Of a stretch of 64,000 nucleotides of DNA, positions 37,425-46,800 are shown in pieces. The stretch comes from Clostridiales bacterium. Lineage in GTDB: Bacteria > Bacillota > Clostridia > Oscillospirales > Oscillospiraceae. The DNA lies in the NCBI GenBank assembly GCA_029008095.1, contig JAQXJB010000029.1, positions 34,255 through 98,254 on the forward strand, given 5' to 3'. A program made the translations under genes and the position numbers. Every line of letters begins with the position of its first letter. Positions within the stretch are counted from its first letter, which is position 1. Below the pieces are notes generated by a model, which was not told where the DNA came from, ran no database searches, and saw nothing but the letters and a program-made list of their open reading frames with translations.

Positions 37425-40073
37425 ATGGAAAAGCTTGGACTTAACGAAATTAGAGAAAAATTTCTTTCATTTTTTGAGAGCAAGGGCCATCTGCGTCTGC
37501 CCAGCTTCTCTCTCATTCCTCAAAATGACGCATCTCTGCTCCTCATCAACTCCGGTATGGCGCCTATGAAGCCCTACTTCACCGGCGAGGTGGAGCCCCC
37601 GAGGCGCAGAGTCTGCACCTGCCAGAAGTGCATCCGTACCGGCGACATCGAGAACATCGGTAAAACTGCACGTCACGGCACTTATTTCGAGATGCTCGGC
37701 AACTTTTCTTTCGGTGACTACTTTAAGCATGAGTCTCTTGCCTGGAGCTGGGAATTCCTCACCTCTCCCGAGTGGATGGGTCTTGACCCAACCCGTCTTT
37801 ATCCCTCCGTATATGTTGATGACGACGAGGCATATGATATCTGGGTAAAGGAAATCGGAGTGCCCGAGGATCATATGGTTCGATTCGGCAAAGAGGATAA
37901 CTTCTGGGAGCACGGCACCGGTCCCTGCGGTCCCTGCTCCGAGATCTACTATGACCGCGGCGAGAAGTATGGCTGCGGTAAGCCCGACTGCAAGGTCGGC
38001 TGCGACTGTGACCGCTATATGGAGGTATGGAACAACGTTTTCTCTCAGTTCAATAATGACGGAGAAGGCAACTACACAGAACTCGTTCAGAAGAACATAG
38101 ACACTGGTATGGGTCTGGAGCGTCTGGCTGTTGTTATGCAGGATGTCAACTCCCTTTTCGATGTTGACACCGTTATGAACATCACCAACAAGGTATCTGA
38201 GATAACCGGCGCAAAGTATGGCCAGAGCCATAAGAACGATGTTTCTCTCCGTGTTATCACTGACCATATCCGCTCCGCAACCTTTATGATATCTGACGGT
38301 GTTCTGCCTTCCAACGAGGGTCGCGGCTATGTCCTGAGAAGACTTCTGCGCCGCGCTGCGCGTCACGGCAAGCTCCTTGGCGTGAATGAACCCTTCCTCT
38401 ATAAGGTCTGCGACACCGTTATCCACGAGAATGAGGGAGCTTATCCTGACCTCAGCGAGAAGCGGGATTACATTACCCGCGTTATTCGCGTAGAGGAAGA
38501 GAATTTCAGCAAGACGATCGATGCCGGTATGCGCATCTATAACGAGATACTTGAAGAGCACAAGGCCAAGGGCGAGAAGGTGTTTTCCGGCGCTGACGCC
38601 TTTAAGCTCTATGATACTTACGGATTCCCCATCGACCTGACTATTGAGATGGTGGAGGAAGAGGGCATGGCCGTAGACCAGGAAGCTTTCAATGAGCTTA
38701 TGCAGGAGCAGCGCCAGCGTGCCCGCAAGGCTCGCGAGGCTCTTGGTGACCTTGGCTGGGCAGGCATTGAGTTCGGCAAGGATATGCCCGAGACAGAGTT
38801 CGTTGGCTATACCAGCACCCGCATTGATGACGCAAAGGTGCTGGCAATCGTTGCGGAGGGTGAACTGCGCGACAGTATCGTTTCCGGCGTTGAAGCCATA
38901 CTTGTCCTGGACAAGACCCCCTTCTATGCTGAGATGGGCGGACAGGTCGCTGACCACGGCGTGATTGGCGGCGGCATCAGGTTCGAGGTCAATGACGTCC
39001 AGAAGAACAAAGGCGGCAAGTATATGCACTACGGCAAGCTCCTTGAGGGCGAGGTCAATGTAGGCGATACCGTTTCCTGCGCCATCGACATGGAGCGCCG
39101 CAAGGCCATCATGCGTGCCCACTCCGCCACCCATCTGCTGGATAAGGTACTGCGCACCGTTCTTGGCGACCATGTCCATCAGGCCGGCTCGCTCGTCGAG
39201 CCCGATCGCCTGCGCTTCGATTTCACTCACTTTGCCGCAATGACTGCCGAAGAGCTGGCAAAGGTAAACGCTATGGTCAATGAGGCCGTCCTTGAGGGCT
39301 ATGATATCGTTACTGATGAGATGCCCATTGAGCAGGCTAAGAAGAGGGGAGCCATTGCCCTCTTCGGCGAGAAGTACGGAGATGTTGTCCGCGTGGTCGA
39401 TATGGGCAGCGGATATTCCGTCGAGTTCTGCGGCGGTACGCATCTTGACAACACTGCCAAGGTAGGCGTGTTCCATATCAGCAGTGAGTTCTCCGTTGCC
39501 TCCGGCGTCCGCCGTATCGAGGCCACCACCGGCAAGGTATCTCTGGATATTATGAACCGCAATCAGGAGATGCTCTTCGAGGCCGCTGCCGCTCTGAAGG
39601 CCAAGCCCGGCGAGCTGCGTGAGAAGGCCGAGGCTACTGTGAACGAGGTGAAGAAACTTCATCAGGCAATAGAAAAGTACAAAGCGCGCGAGGCCGCCGG
39701 CGAGACCGAGCGTATGCTCTTCAGCACCCATGATGTTGGCGGGCTGAAGGTGCTCACCACCACAGTTGCGCCCGGAACAGATGCTAACCGTCTGCGCCAG
39801 ATGGGTGACATACTCCGTGATAAGGCGGCAAACATCGTGGCAGTTATCGCGACGGTGAATGACAATAAGATAAACTTCCTCGCTGTCTGCGGCAAGGAAG
39901 CCATCAAGAAGGGCATAAAGGCCGGCGATATCATAAAGGGTATTGTTCCCATCTGCGGCGGTAAGGGCGGCGGAAAGCCCGACAGCGCTATGGGCGGCGG
40001 CAGCGACATTATTAAGCTTGACGATGCTTTGGCAGCAGTTGACAACTTGGTCGCAGAAAAGCTGGGTCTTTGA
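37425..40073 (+). CDS. alaS: alanyl-tRNA synthetase
   Basis: FLSFFESKGHLRLPSFSLIPQNDASLLLINSGMAPMKPYFTG; AHSATHLLDKVL; CGGTHLDNTAKVG; DHHA1 C-term. Confidence 0.98.
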   Translation: MEKLGLNEIREKFLSFFESKGHLRLPSFSLIPQNDASLLLINSGMAPMKPYFTGEVEPPRRRVCTCQKCIRTGDIENIGKTARHGTYFEMLGNFSFGDYFKHESLAWSWEFLTSPEWMGLDPTRLYPSVYVDDDEAYDIWVKEIGVPEDHMVRFGKEDNFWEHGTGPCGPCSEIYYDRGEKYGCGKPDCKVGCDCDRYMEVWNNVFSQFNNDGEGNYTELVQKNIDTGMGLERLAVVMQDVNSLFDVDTVMNITNKVSEITGAKYGQSHKNDVSLRVITDHIRSATFMISDGVLPSNEGRGYVLRRLLRRAARHGKLLGVNEPFLYKVCDTVIHENEGAYPDLSEKRDYITRVIRVEEENFSKTIDAGMRIYNEILEEHKAKGEKVFSGADAFKLYDTYGFPIDLTIEMVEEEGMAVDQEAFNELMQEQRQRARKAREALGDLGWAGIEFGKDMPETEFVGYTSTRIDDAKVLAIVAEGELRDSIVSGVEAILVLDKTPFYAEMGGQVADHGVIGGGIRFEVNDVQKNKGGKYMHYGKLLEGEVNVGDTVSCAIDMERRKAIMRAHSATHLLDKVLRTVLGDHVHQAGSLVEPDRLRFDFTHFAAMTAEELAKVNAMVNEAVLEGYDIVTDEMPIEQAKKRGAIALFGEKYGDVVRVVDMGSGYSVEFCGGTHLDNTAKVGVFHISSEFSVASGVRRIEATTGKVSLDIMNRNQEMLFEAAAALKAKPGELREKAEATVNEVKKLHQAIEKYKAREAAGETERMLFSTHDVGGLKVLTTTVAPGTDANRLRQMGDILRDKAANIVAVIATVNDNKINFLAVCGKEAIKKGIKAGDIIKGIVPICGGKGGGKPDSAMGGGSDIIKLDDALAAVDNLVAEKLGL

Positions 40074-40085
40074 TAAGAAGATAAT

Positions 40086-40227
40086 AGTGTGGAAAATCAC
40101 ACTATATAAAAGCCCATCTGCTCGCCTTTTTGCGGCAACAGCAGATGATGGCAATAATCCCCCATTTTGCCGGGGGAGGATTTCATTTCTATTTGTGCCG
40201 CTCATAGCGGCGGAATGGGGGATTCAT
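40086..40227 (+). repeat. interspersed structured leader repeat, copy D (ends at HIT gene start codon)
   Basis: AGTGTGGAAAATCACACT; CATCTGC/GCAGATG; 17-bp stem 40156-40172/40208-40224 burying SD GGGGGA; ATG at 40228. Confidence 0.88.
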
Positions 40228-40587
40228 ATGTCCGATGTTCTTAAATATGATCCAAACTGTTTGTTTTGCAAGATAATCAAGGGCGATATACCTTCAAATA
40301 AAATATTTGAGGATAATCTGTGCTATGCCTTTTATGACATAGACCCGCAGGCGCCTACTCATTTTCTTGTGATTCCCAAGGTGCACATCGCCTCCGCGGC
40401 TGAGGTGACCAAGGGAAACAGTGCCATTGTAGGCCATATTTTTGAGGTTATCTCCAAGCTGACTAAGGAGCTGGGGATCGAAAGCTTCCGCGTTGTTTCC
40501 AACTGCGGCGAGCAGGCCGGCCAGACCGTGTTCCATCTGCATTTCCACGTCCTCGCGGGGCGTGACATGACTTGGCCTCCCGGCTGA
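40228..40587 (+). CDS. HIT family (HinT-like) protein
   Basis: CLFCKIIKGDIPSNKIFEDNLCYAFYDIDPQAPTHFLVIPKVHI; QTVFHLHFHVLAGRDM. Confidence 0.96.
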   Translation: MSDVLKYDPNCLFCKIIKGDIPSNKIFEDNLCYAFYDIDPQAPTHFLVIPKVHIASAAEVTKGNSAIVGHIFEVISKLTKELGIESFRVVSNCGEQAGQTVFHLHFHVLAGRDMTWPPG

Positions 40588-40616
40588 TATAATGATTAAT
40601 TAGGAGGATTGCCGCC

Positions 40617-42905
40617 ATGAGAAAGCTTGCATTATTCGTGCTTGGCTTTTCGGCGGCAATCTTCTTATCTCAGTATTTTCTGGGCAGGACCGCCGGTTTG
40701 GTACTCGCCGGAGCGGCGGCTCTTGTTGCGCTGGCGCTGCTTATTGTAAAGAAAAAGCCCGCCGCTATGCTTCGTATTGCGGCCTTCGGCCTTGCAGTGG
40801 GCGCTCTTTGGAACTTCGCTTATCATCTTCTGTTTTTCGACCACGCCGTGGCTCTAAATGGATATAAGGGCGGCGTGACCGCCGTTGTAGCGGACTATCC
40901 GCAGAAAACGGACTACGGTGTAAAGACGGAGATAAAAATACAATTTAAAACCAGACCCTGGGTCAACGCAACGCTATATCTATTCGGCAGCAGCCCGGAG
41001 CTTTCACCGGGGAATATCATCCACTTTGAGGGTGAACTGGTGCTGGCCTCGGAAAAAGTGAAAAACGACTATTTTGCCTCCAGGGGTGTTCCGCTCTTTG
41101 CTTATGCGGACTCTGAGATAGAGCTTGGCGGGGAAGCGGAGCACAGCGGTCTGCGCTTCTTTCATAAGCGCGCTGCTAAGGCGGTAAAGGACAAGATAGC
41201 CGAGATATTCCCGGATTTTTCCAGACCCTTTATGACGGCCATACTTACAGGAGACAGGGCTCTTTTGAATAGGGAAACTTACCTTTTTTCCGTGCTTGCC
41301 ACGACCGGCGCAGCCCATGTGGTAGCCGTTTCAGGTATGCATGTGGCCTTTCTCGTGAACCTGCTCAGAATGCTTTTCGGCAAAAACAGGGCTGCAAATT
41401 TGCTGTGTATACCCGTTATTCTTTTGTTCATGGCAATGACTGGCTTTGCCGCTTCGGTGGTCAGAGCAGGTATCATGCAGATAACAATGCTGCTTGGTGC
41501 GGTGCTGCGGCGGGACTACGACGATATCACGTCCCTCTCTCTTGCACTTCTCATCCTTCTGATGCTGAACCCGGTTTCCATAAAGAACGGCGGCCTTCAG
41601 CTTTCCTTTGCCGCCACTCTGGGTATAATACTCTTCGGAAATAAAATATACAGCCGAGTGAGCGCGCCTTTTGAAAAGGGCAGACGCCTGCACAGGCTGT
41701 ATCGAAACCCGATAAGCAGAAAAGCGGTAAGCTTTGTATGCGCCGTCATAGCGTCATCATTCGGAGCGCTGGCGCTCACCATACCGTTTTCAGCCGTCAT
41801 GTTCGGGTATGTATCCGTGGTTGCCCCAATAGTAAATATCCTGATTTTATGGGCGGTCACGCTGGCCTTTTCCGTGGGGCTTATCTGCGTGCTTGTGGGA
41901 TTTATCTTCGCTCCGGCCGGGGCGATTCTGGCATGGGTGCCATCCGCGCTCACTCTCTATATCAGCGGCGTAACAACCCTGATAGCGAAGCTTCCCTTCG
42001 CCTCCGTTTATACGGACAGCATTTATATCCGGGCATGGCTGGTATTCATGTATGCGGAGCTCGCCTTTCTAAGCGCAGTCAAGGTGCGGGGAAAATTCAC
42101 GGCCTTTCTTGTCTCGAACCTCGCGGTTCTGGCCTGCAGCATATGCTTTGCCTATGTCGAGGCGGGCAGCGGCAGCCTTACAGCCTCTGTGCTGGATGTG
42201 GGGCAGGGGCAGAGCGTGGTTCTCTCATCGGAGGGGAAAACAGCAATAGTGGATTGCGGCGGAAGTCTGAACGCAAACGCGGGGGATATCGCGGCGGAAC
42301 AGCTTGCCTCGATGGGTGAAACGCAGCTCGACGCACTGATACTTACGCATTTTCACTCGGACCACGCAAACGGAGCGTTGGAGCTGATGCGCCGCGTAAA
42401 GATCGACAAGCTGATAGTTCCTCAGCCTGAGGGGGACGATGAATACGGACAATATGTGCTGGAATACGCGGCCTCTAAGGGGACGGAGATAATCACGGTT
42501 ACATATACGGACTATATAATGGATTTGGGACTCGCGGAGCTTACCGTGATCCCTCCGCTGGGCGCGGCAAATGACAACGAAAGGGGCCTTTCCGTGATTT
42601 GTACCTCTGGCCGCTTCGATATTCTGATTACCGGAGATATGAGCAGCGACACAGAGTACAGGTTCATTGAATATGCGGATATCCCTAAAATCGAGCTTCT
42701 CGTTGCCGGGCATCATGGTTCCAGATACTCTACCTCCGAGGCGCTGCTGGAGATAGCGGAGCCAGATATTGTTGCGATATCCGTGGGCACAAACCCCTAT
42801 GGACACCCCGCGGATGAACTACTGAGTCGTGTCCAGGAGAGCGGCGCGGAGGTATACAGAACAGACAAAAACGGCATGATCACCGTAAAGCTTGGAAAGC
42901 AGTAA
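40617..42905 (+). CDS. comEC: ComEC/Rec2 family DNA internalisation protein
   Basis: AHVVAVSGMHVAF; competence TM domain; C-term metallo-beta-lactamase LDVGQGQSVVL...LILTHFHSDHANG. Confidence 0.93.
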   Translation: MRKLALFVLGFSAAIFLSQYFLGRTAGLVLAGAAALVALALLIVKKKPAAMLRIAAFGLAVGALWNFAYHLLFFDHAVALNGYKGGVTAVVADYPQKTDYGVKTEIKIQFKTRPWVNATLYLFGSSPELSPGNIIHFEGELVLASEKVKNDYFASRGVPLFAYADSEIELGGEAEHSGLRFFHKRAAKAVKDKIAEIFPDFSRPFMTAILTGDRALLNRETYLFSVLATTGAAHVVAVSGMHVAFLVNLLRMLFGKNRAANLLCIPVILLFMAMTGFAASVVRAGIMQITMLLGAVLRRDYDDITSLSLALLILLMLNPVSIKNGGLQLSFAATLGIILFGNKIYSRVSAPFEKGRRLHRLYRNPISRKAVSFVCAVIASSFGALALTIPFSAVMFGYVSVVAPIVNILILWAVTLAFSVGLICVLVGFIFAPAGAILAWVPSALTLYISGVTTLIAKLPFASVYTDSIYIRAWLVFMYAELAFLSAVKVRGKFTAFLVSNLAVLACSICFAYVEAGSGSLTASVLDVGQGQSVVLSSEGKTAIVDCGGSLNANAGDIAAEQLASMGETQLDALILTHFHSDHANGALELMRRVKIDKLIVPQPEGDDEYGQYVLEYAASKGTEIITVTYTDYIMDLGLAELTVIPPLGAANDNERGLSVICTSGRFDILITGDMSSDTEYRFIEYADIPKIELLVAGHHGSRYSTSEALLEIAEPDIVAISVGTNPYGHPADELLSRVQESGAEVYRTDKNGMITVKLGKQ

Positions 42906-42923
42906 AAAATAAAGGAGTTACAG

Positions 42924-43973
42924 ATGGCTGATTACAGAAAAAAAACTTCGGCATATTTGGATTATTCCGATTTCAGAAAAATAAAAACGCCGGAGGAGGC
43001 GAGCGGCTGCTTCATTCTCTTCGGCGATGAGAATTATATAAAGGAGAGCTGTCTTTCTCAGCTTAAGAACCTTGCGCTTAACGGCGGTGACGAGACCTTT
43101 AATTACCGCCGTCTTAACGGCCCCAATATAGACCTGGATGAACTGCTGGAGGCCGTGGAGGCCTTCCCGTCCTTTGCAGAGCGCACATTTGTGGAGGTGC
43201 GGGATTTCGATATATATAAGTGCAAGGAGGAAGCAGCGGAGAAGCTGATGGCTATTCTGACCGATGTGCCGGAGTATTGCTGCTTGGTGTTCATATACGC
43301 CACGATCCCATTTTCCGAGGATAAGCGCAGAAAAAAGCTTCACGAGGCCGTAAAAAAGTCCGCGAAGCTCTTCGAGATAAATATGCAGGAGCAGAATATG
43401 CTCATCAAGTGGATACAGCGCCGCTTTGCCGCCGCTAACCAGACCATAAGCACCGATAACTGCGAGTATCTCATTCTGCTCTGCGGCGGCCTGATGACAG
43501 GGCTTATCTCCGAGATTGAGAAGATATCCGCCTACGCCAAACAGAAGGAGATATCCAGAAGTGATATCGACGCGGTAGCCGTGCCAGTGGCGGAGGCGCA
43601 GGTTTTTAAGCTGTCGAACGCCATCGCTGAGAATAATTTCGATGAAGCCGCCCGGCTTATGGGAACGCTCCTTCAGATGAACGAGCATCCGGTAATGATA
43701 CTCGGCCTTATCGGCAGTCAGTGCCGTAAGCTTTATATTGCCCGTCTCATGCGGGATAAGGGCGGCAGTGTAACCCAGCTTATGAAAACTCTGGACTTCC
43801 GCAGCGAGTACCCGGCAAAGCTGCTAATGAATAACGCCTCAAAGTTTTCTCTTAGCTGGTGTGAGAAAGCTGTGCTTGCCTGCGCGGAGACTGATTATCA
43901 GATGAAAAATTCGCCCATAGACGAGGAAGAACTGCTGAGATCGCTCTTCCTGCGCCTTGCCGGAGAACGCTGA
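42924..43973 (+). CDS. holA: DNA polymerase III subunit delta
   Basis: LFGDENYIKESCLSQLKNLAL; LLQMNEHPVMILGLIGSQCRKLYIARL. Confidence 0.88.
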   Translation: MADYRKKTSAYLDYSDFRKIKTPEEASGCFILFGDENYIKESCLSQLKNLALNGGDETFNYRRLNGPNIDLDELLEAVEAFPSFAERTFVEVRDFDIYKCKEEAAEKLMAILTDVPEYCCLVFIYATIPFSEDKRRKKLHEAVKKSAKLFEINMQEQNMLIKWIQRRFAAANQTISTDNCEYLILLCGGLMTGLISEIEKISAYAKQKEISRSDIDAVAVPVAEAQVFKLSNAIAENNFDEAARLMGTLLQMNEHPVMILGLIGSQCRKLYIARLMRDKGGSVTQLMKTLDFRSEYPAKLLMNNASKFSLSWCEKAVLACAETDYQMKNSPIDEEELLRSLFLRLAGER

Positions 43974-43974
43974 T

Positions 43975-44601
43975 ATGGAAAAACTCAAAATCAGGGAAGC
44001 TATCGTTGTGGAAGGACGCTATGATAAAAATACCATCTCTCAGGTGGTGGACGCGCTCATTATCGAAACCTCCGGATTCGGCATATTTTCCGATAAGAAA
44101 AAGCTGAAGCTGCTCAAGGATATTGCCCATAAGCGCGGTATCATCATACTTACCGACAGCGATTCGGCGGGCTTCATGATACGCGGCCATATAAAGGGCG
44201 CTATCGATAACAGCAAGATAAAGCAGGCGTACATCCCGGATATCCTGGGAAAGGAGAAACGCAAACGCAGTGCCTCCCGGGAAGGTAAGATTGGCGTGGA
44301 GGGTATGCGTCCTGATGTTATTCGCGAGGCACTTATCCGCGCGGGAGCCACTATAGAAAACGCGGAGACTGAGCGGACGCAGGCCAGCGAGCCCATCACA
44401 AAAAACGATTTCTTCTGCTGGGGACTCAGCGGGGGAGCGGGCAGCGCTCAGAAGCGGACACAGCTTATCAAGAGCCTTGGTCTGCCCGAGCGCCTCTCGG
44501 CGGATGCTTTGATTGATATCCTGAATGCTCTTTATACAAAAGAGAAATTTGAAGAGTATTTATACACTCAGGTCTTCCACGATGGCGGAAGCAATAATTG
44601 A
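43975..44601 (+). CDS. rnmV: ribonuclease M5 (toprim, DUF4093)
   Basis: KIREAIVVEGRYDKNTISQVVDALIIETSGFGIFSDKKKL; GIIILTDSDSAGFMIRGHI; HAYIPD-like QAYIPDILGKEKRK. Confidence 0.9.
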   Translation: MEKLKIREAIVVEGRYDKNTISQVVDALIIETSGFGIFSDKKKLKLLKDIAHKRGIIILTDSDSAGFMIRGHIKGAIDNSKIKQAYIPDILGKEKRKRSASREGKIGVEGMRPDVIREALIRAGATIENAETERTQASEPITKNDFFCWGLSGGAGSAQKRTQLIKSLGLPERLSADALIDILNALYTKEKFEEYLYTQVFHDGGSNN

Positions 44602-44811
44602 AACGAGCAGTATCGCAGCGGGAATCTCTATTAAGTCTGCCGCGAGATTTTTGGCGTACAGCCATCCTTCCGCATTGAAGATGACCAGGCATATCAGTGC
44701 CGCGCAGGCCATGACGCAGGAGAGTATAAGCGCACCACGAAAGATTATGTACGCCATGTCACACATACCCATCGCCCGAGCGTATATCCTTTTCAAAGAA
44801 GAAAACATCAT
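44560..44811 (-). CDS. small membrane protein, unknown
   Basis: 83 aa, two hydrophobic segments; GAGGTGAT RBS before ATG; C-term overlaps the end of rnmV antisense. Confidence 0.5.
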   Translation of the reverse strand: MMFSSLKRIYARAMGMCDMAYIIFRGALILSCVMACAALICLVIFNAEGWLYAKNLAADLIEIPAAILLVSIIASAIVEDLSV

Positions 44812-44830
44812 ATCACCTCGGTGATATGAT
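44807..44830. promoter_or_regulatory. 24-nt palindrome covering SD and start of the small membrane ORF
   Basis: ATCATATCACC-TC-GGTGATATGAT. Confidence 0.6.
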
Positions 44831-45058
44831 AGCGGTAGCTTACAGTAAACTCAAGGCACAGATTATGGCAGGATCATATCTTGGGCAGTTTCCTGATAAT
44901 ATTCTGTGAAAACCGCATCATGCGGCAGAAAAATTATGTTTTACTATTTATTTTCGTAAATCGTAATGCTATAATATTGCATCAGAAAGAAAAGATATTT
45001 GCAAAACACAATATTCAGCCAGTCTGCATAAACTGCTTTATCAAGGAGGTTAGTCCTA

Positions 45059-45517
45059 ATGAAGTGTCCGTTCTGCAATTACAGTGAGAGCAAAGTTATA
45101 GATTCCAGACCAGCCGAGGAGGGTGCCACAATACGCCGCCGCCGCGAGTGCCTGGCATGTCAGAAAAGATTTACCACCTATGAGATAGTGGAGCGTTTGC
45201 CTTTGCTCGTTATCAAAAAGGACGGCAGCCGCCAGAGCTTCGATAAGATCAAACTCCTCAATGGTATGGTTCGCGCCTGCGAAAAGCGACCTGTGCATAT
45301 AGATGACATCGAAAAAATTGCCGATGACATCGAGCATGAGCTGCAGAGTTCTCTTGAGCGCGAGGTATCCAGCGATAAGATAGGAATCATGGTAATGGAC
45401 CGCCTGAAAAATCTTGATGAGGTATCATATGTCCGCTTTGCCTCTGTCTACCGCCAATTCAAGGATATCAATACCTTTCTCGAGGAGCTTAATAAGCTGC
45501 TGAAAGAGAAAATTTAA
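45059..45517 (+). CDS. nrdR: transcriptional repressor NrdR
   Basis: [42 protein letters not shown] zinc ribbon + ATP cone. Confidence 0.97.
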   Translation: MKCPFCNYSESKVIDSRPAEEGATIRRRRECLACQKRFTTYEIVERLPLLVIKKDGSRQSFDKIKLLNGMVRACEKRPVHIDDIEKIADDIEHELQSSLEREVSSDKIGIMVMDRLKNLDEVSYVRFASVYRQFKDINTFLEELNKLLKEKI

Positions 45518-45939
45518 AATACGCTTTTTAACGTGATGCGTTCCATTTCATAGATATTTTCCAGATGACCCAGGAGCTTTTTCAGTGCGCCCTTAGCGCC
45601 GCCGATGTCGGATTTGTATATTTCCGAAAAATAGTCGCCGAAGGCGTCGGTGGTCAAGTCGATCTCGGAATGGCGTATAAAAATCTGTGTGTAGCCGCCT
45701 GAATCGCTCCATTTCTGCTCCGCGCTATTGGCCAGCTCTGCCGCGCCTTCCCAATCGTCGGCTTCTGCCATTGCGTAGGAGAGCTTAAGCGTCTCCGATA
45801 TTTCGCCGGTGAGGGATTTGACATGGTTGAGGTTCCATGCCGAGAGTCCTGACAACAATATGAGTATAGTCACGGCAAACAGTTCTTTTTTCACCTCATC
45901 GCTCCTTTTCCGCGAAGTAAATATTGCCGGCGTCATCAA
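45514..45939 (-). CDS. DUF4363 family protein
   Basis: Single TM, downstream of DUF421 gene as commonly paired; [34 protein letters not shown]. Confidence 0.75.
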   Translation of the reverse strand: MMTPAIFTSRKRSDEVKKELFAVTILILLSGLSAWNLNHVKSLTGEISETLKLSYAMAEADDWEGAAELANSAEQKWSDSGGYTQIFIRHSEIDLTTDAFGDYFSEIYKSDIGGAKGALKKLLGHLENIYEMERITLKSVF

Positions 45940-46570
45940 TACTCAGAAAATAGACGTCCTTGCTGCTTGAGATATTTCGCTTTTTCAGCTCGGTGTCCAG
46001 CCAGCGCAGGTCACGGCCTATGAGTGCAAGATTGTTGTCCAGCACACGTCCGTCGTTGATGATTATGTGCGGCATTCCGCAGTCAGGCCCGGAGCTTTCC
46101 AGACTTTCGGGAGTAAGAGGCTGTGCTTCGGAATTGAGTATTATGTTCATGTCGCCGTCAGTTTCCAAAATGGCGTATCGAACCTTGTTTATGTCTGTTA
46201 CATTGTTTGAACGCAGGGATTCTGACAGCTCATCAAGTGAGAAACGGTTTTTTCGCATGGCCTGCTGGTCTATTTTTCCATCCTTTATCAGCACGCTTGG
46301 CCGTCCGAATATGAGTCCTCGCAGCTTTACGTTTTTCAGCGTAATGCCTGAAATGAGCAGCTCGCAGCCAAGCAGCGCCAAGATAGGTACAATGGCATTC
46401 AGCAGCGGTATTCCAACGTCCTGCAGAGGAAGAGATGCTACGTCGGAGATGAGCACAGCAATTATAAGCTCTGATATTTCCAGTTCACTTAGCTGGCGTT
46501 TACCGGAAAGCCGCATTGAAAATACCAGACATATAAAAACTATTATCGTTCTCAGAAGGATGATCGCCAA
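45896..46570 (-). CDS. DUF421 (YetF-type) membrane protein
   Basis: MRLSGKRQLSELEISELIIAVLISDVASLPLQD...GRPSVLIKDGKIDQQAMRKNRFSLDELSESLRSNNVTDINKVRYAILETDGDMN. Confidence 0.92.
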   Translation of the reverse strand: MAIILLRTIIVFICLVFSMRLSGKRQLSELEISELIIAVLISDVASLPLQDVGIPLLNAIVPILALLGCELLISGITLKNVKLRGLIFGRPSVLIKDGKIDQQAMRKNRFSLDELSESLRSNNVTDINKVRYAILETDGDMNIILNSEAQPLTPESLESSGPDCGMPHIIINDGRVLDNNLALIGRDLRWLDTELKKRNISSSKDVYFLSIDDAGNIYFAEKER

Positions 46571-46590
46571 AATATCCGCCTCCGGTGGAA

Positions 46591-46704
46591 TAATATCCGT
46601 GATACGGATATTATGTTCGATTTAAGCCGCTTTGCTCGTCCTTGCGGAACAACCGCAAAGCATGGCACATTATACCATAACGGCTTTGCCGACATGGTAT
46701 AATG
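46591..46704 (+). repeat. divergent relative of the leader repeat / structured leader upstream of glmS
   Basis: TAATATCCGT-GAT-ACGGATATTA; AAGCC-GCTTTGC-TCGTCCTTGCGGAACAACC-GCAAAGC-ATGGCA; CATTATACCAT...ATGGTATAATG. Confidence 0.5.
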
Positions 46705-46800
46705 TCCTGATATATTTTCTCCGGAAAGCGGTGCATGATAAATACCAATTTTTTCAATTATTTTTATTCTGCCCAATGGGGCAGAAGGGAGGTACATCAA

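Noticed and set aside
37467-40205. 912-aa ORF antisense to alaS
   Set aside because: Mirror ORF produced by codon bias; sense strand is an unambiguous AlaRS and the antisense translation shows no domain.
46591-46800. glmS ribozyme
   Set aside because: No recognisable glmS ribozyme core (AGCGCC...) upstream of glmS; a different hairpin array is present.
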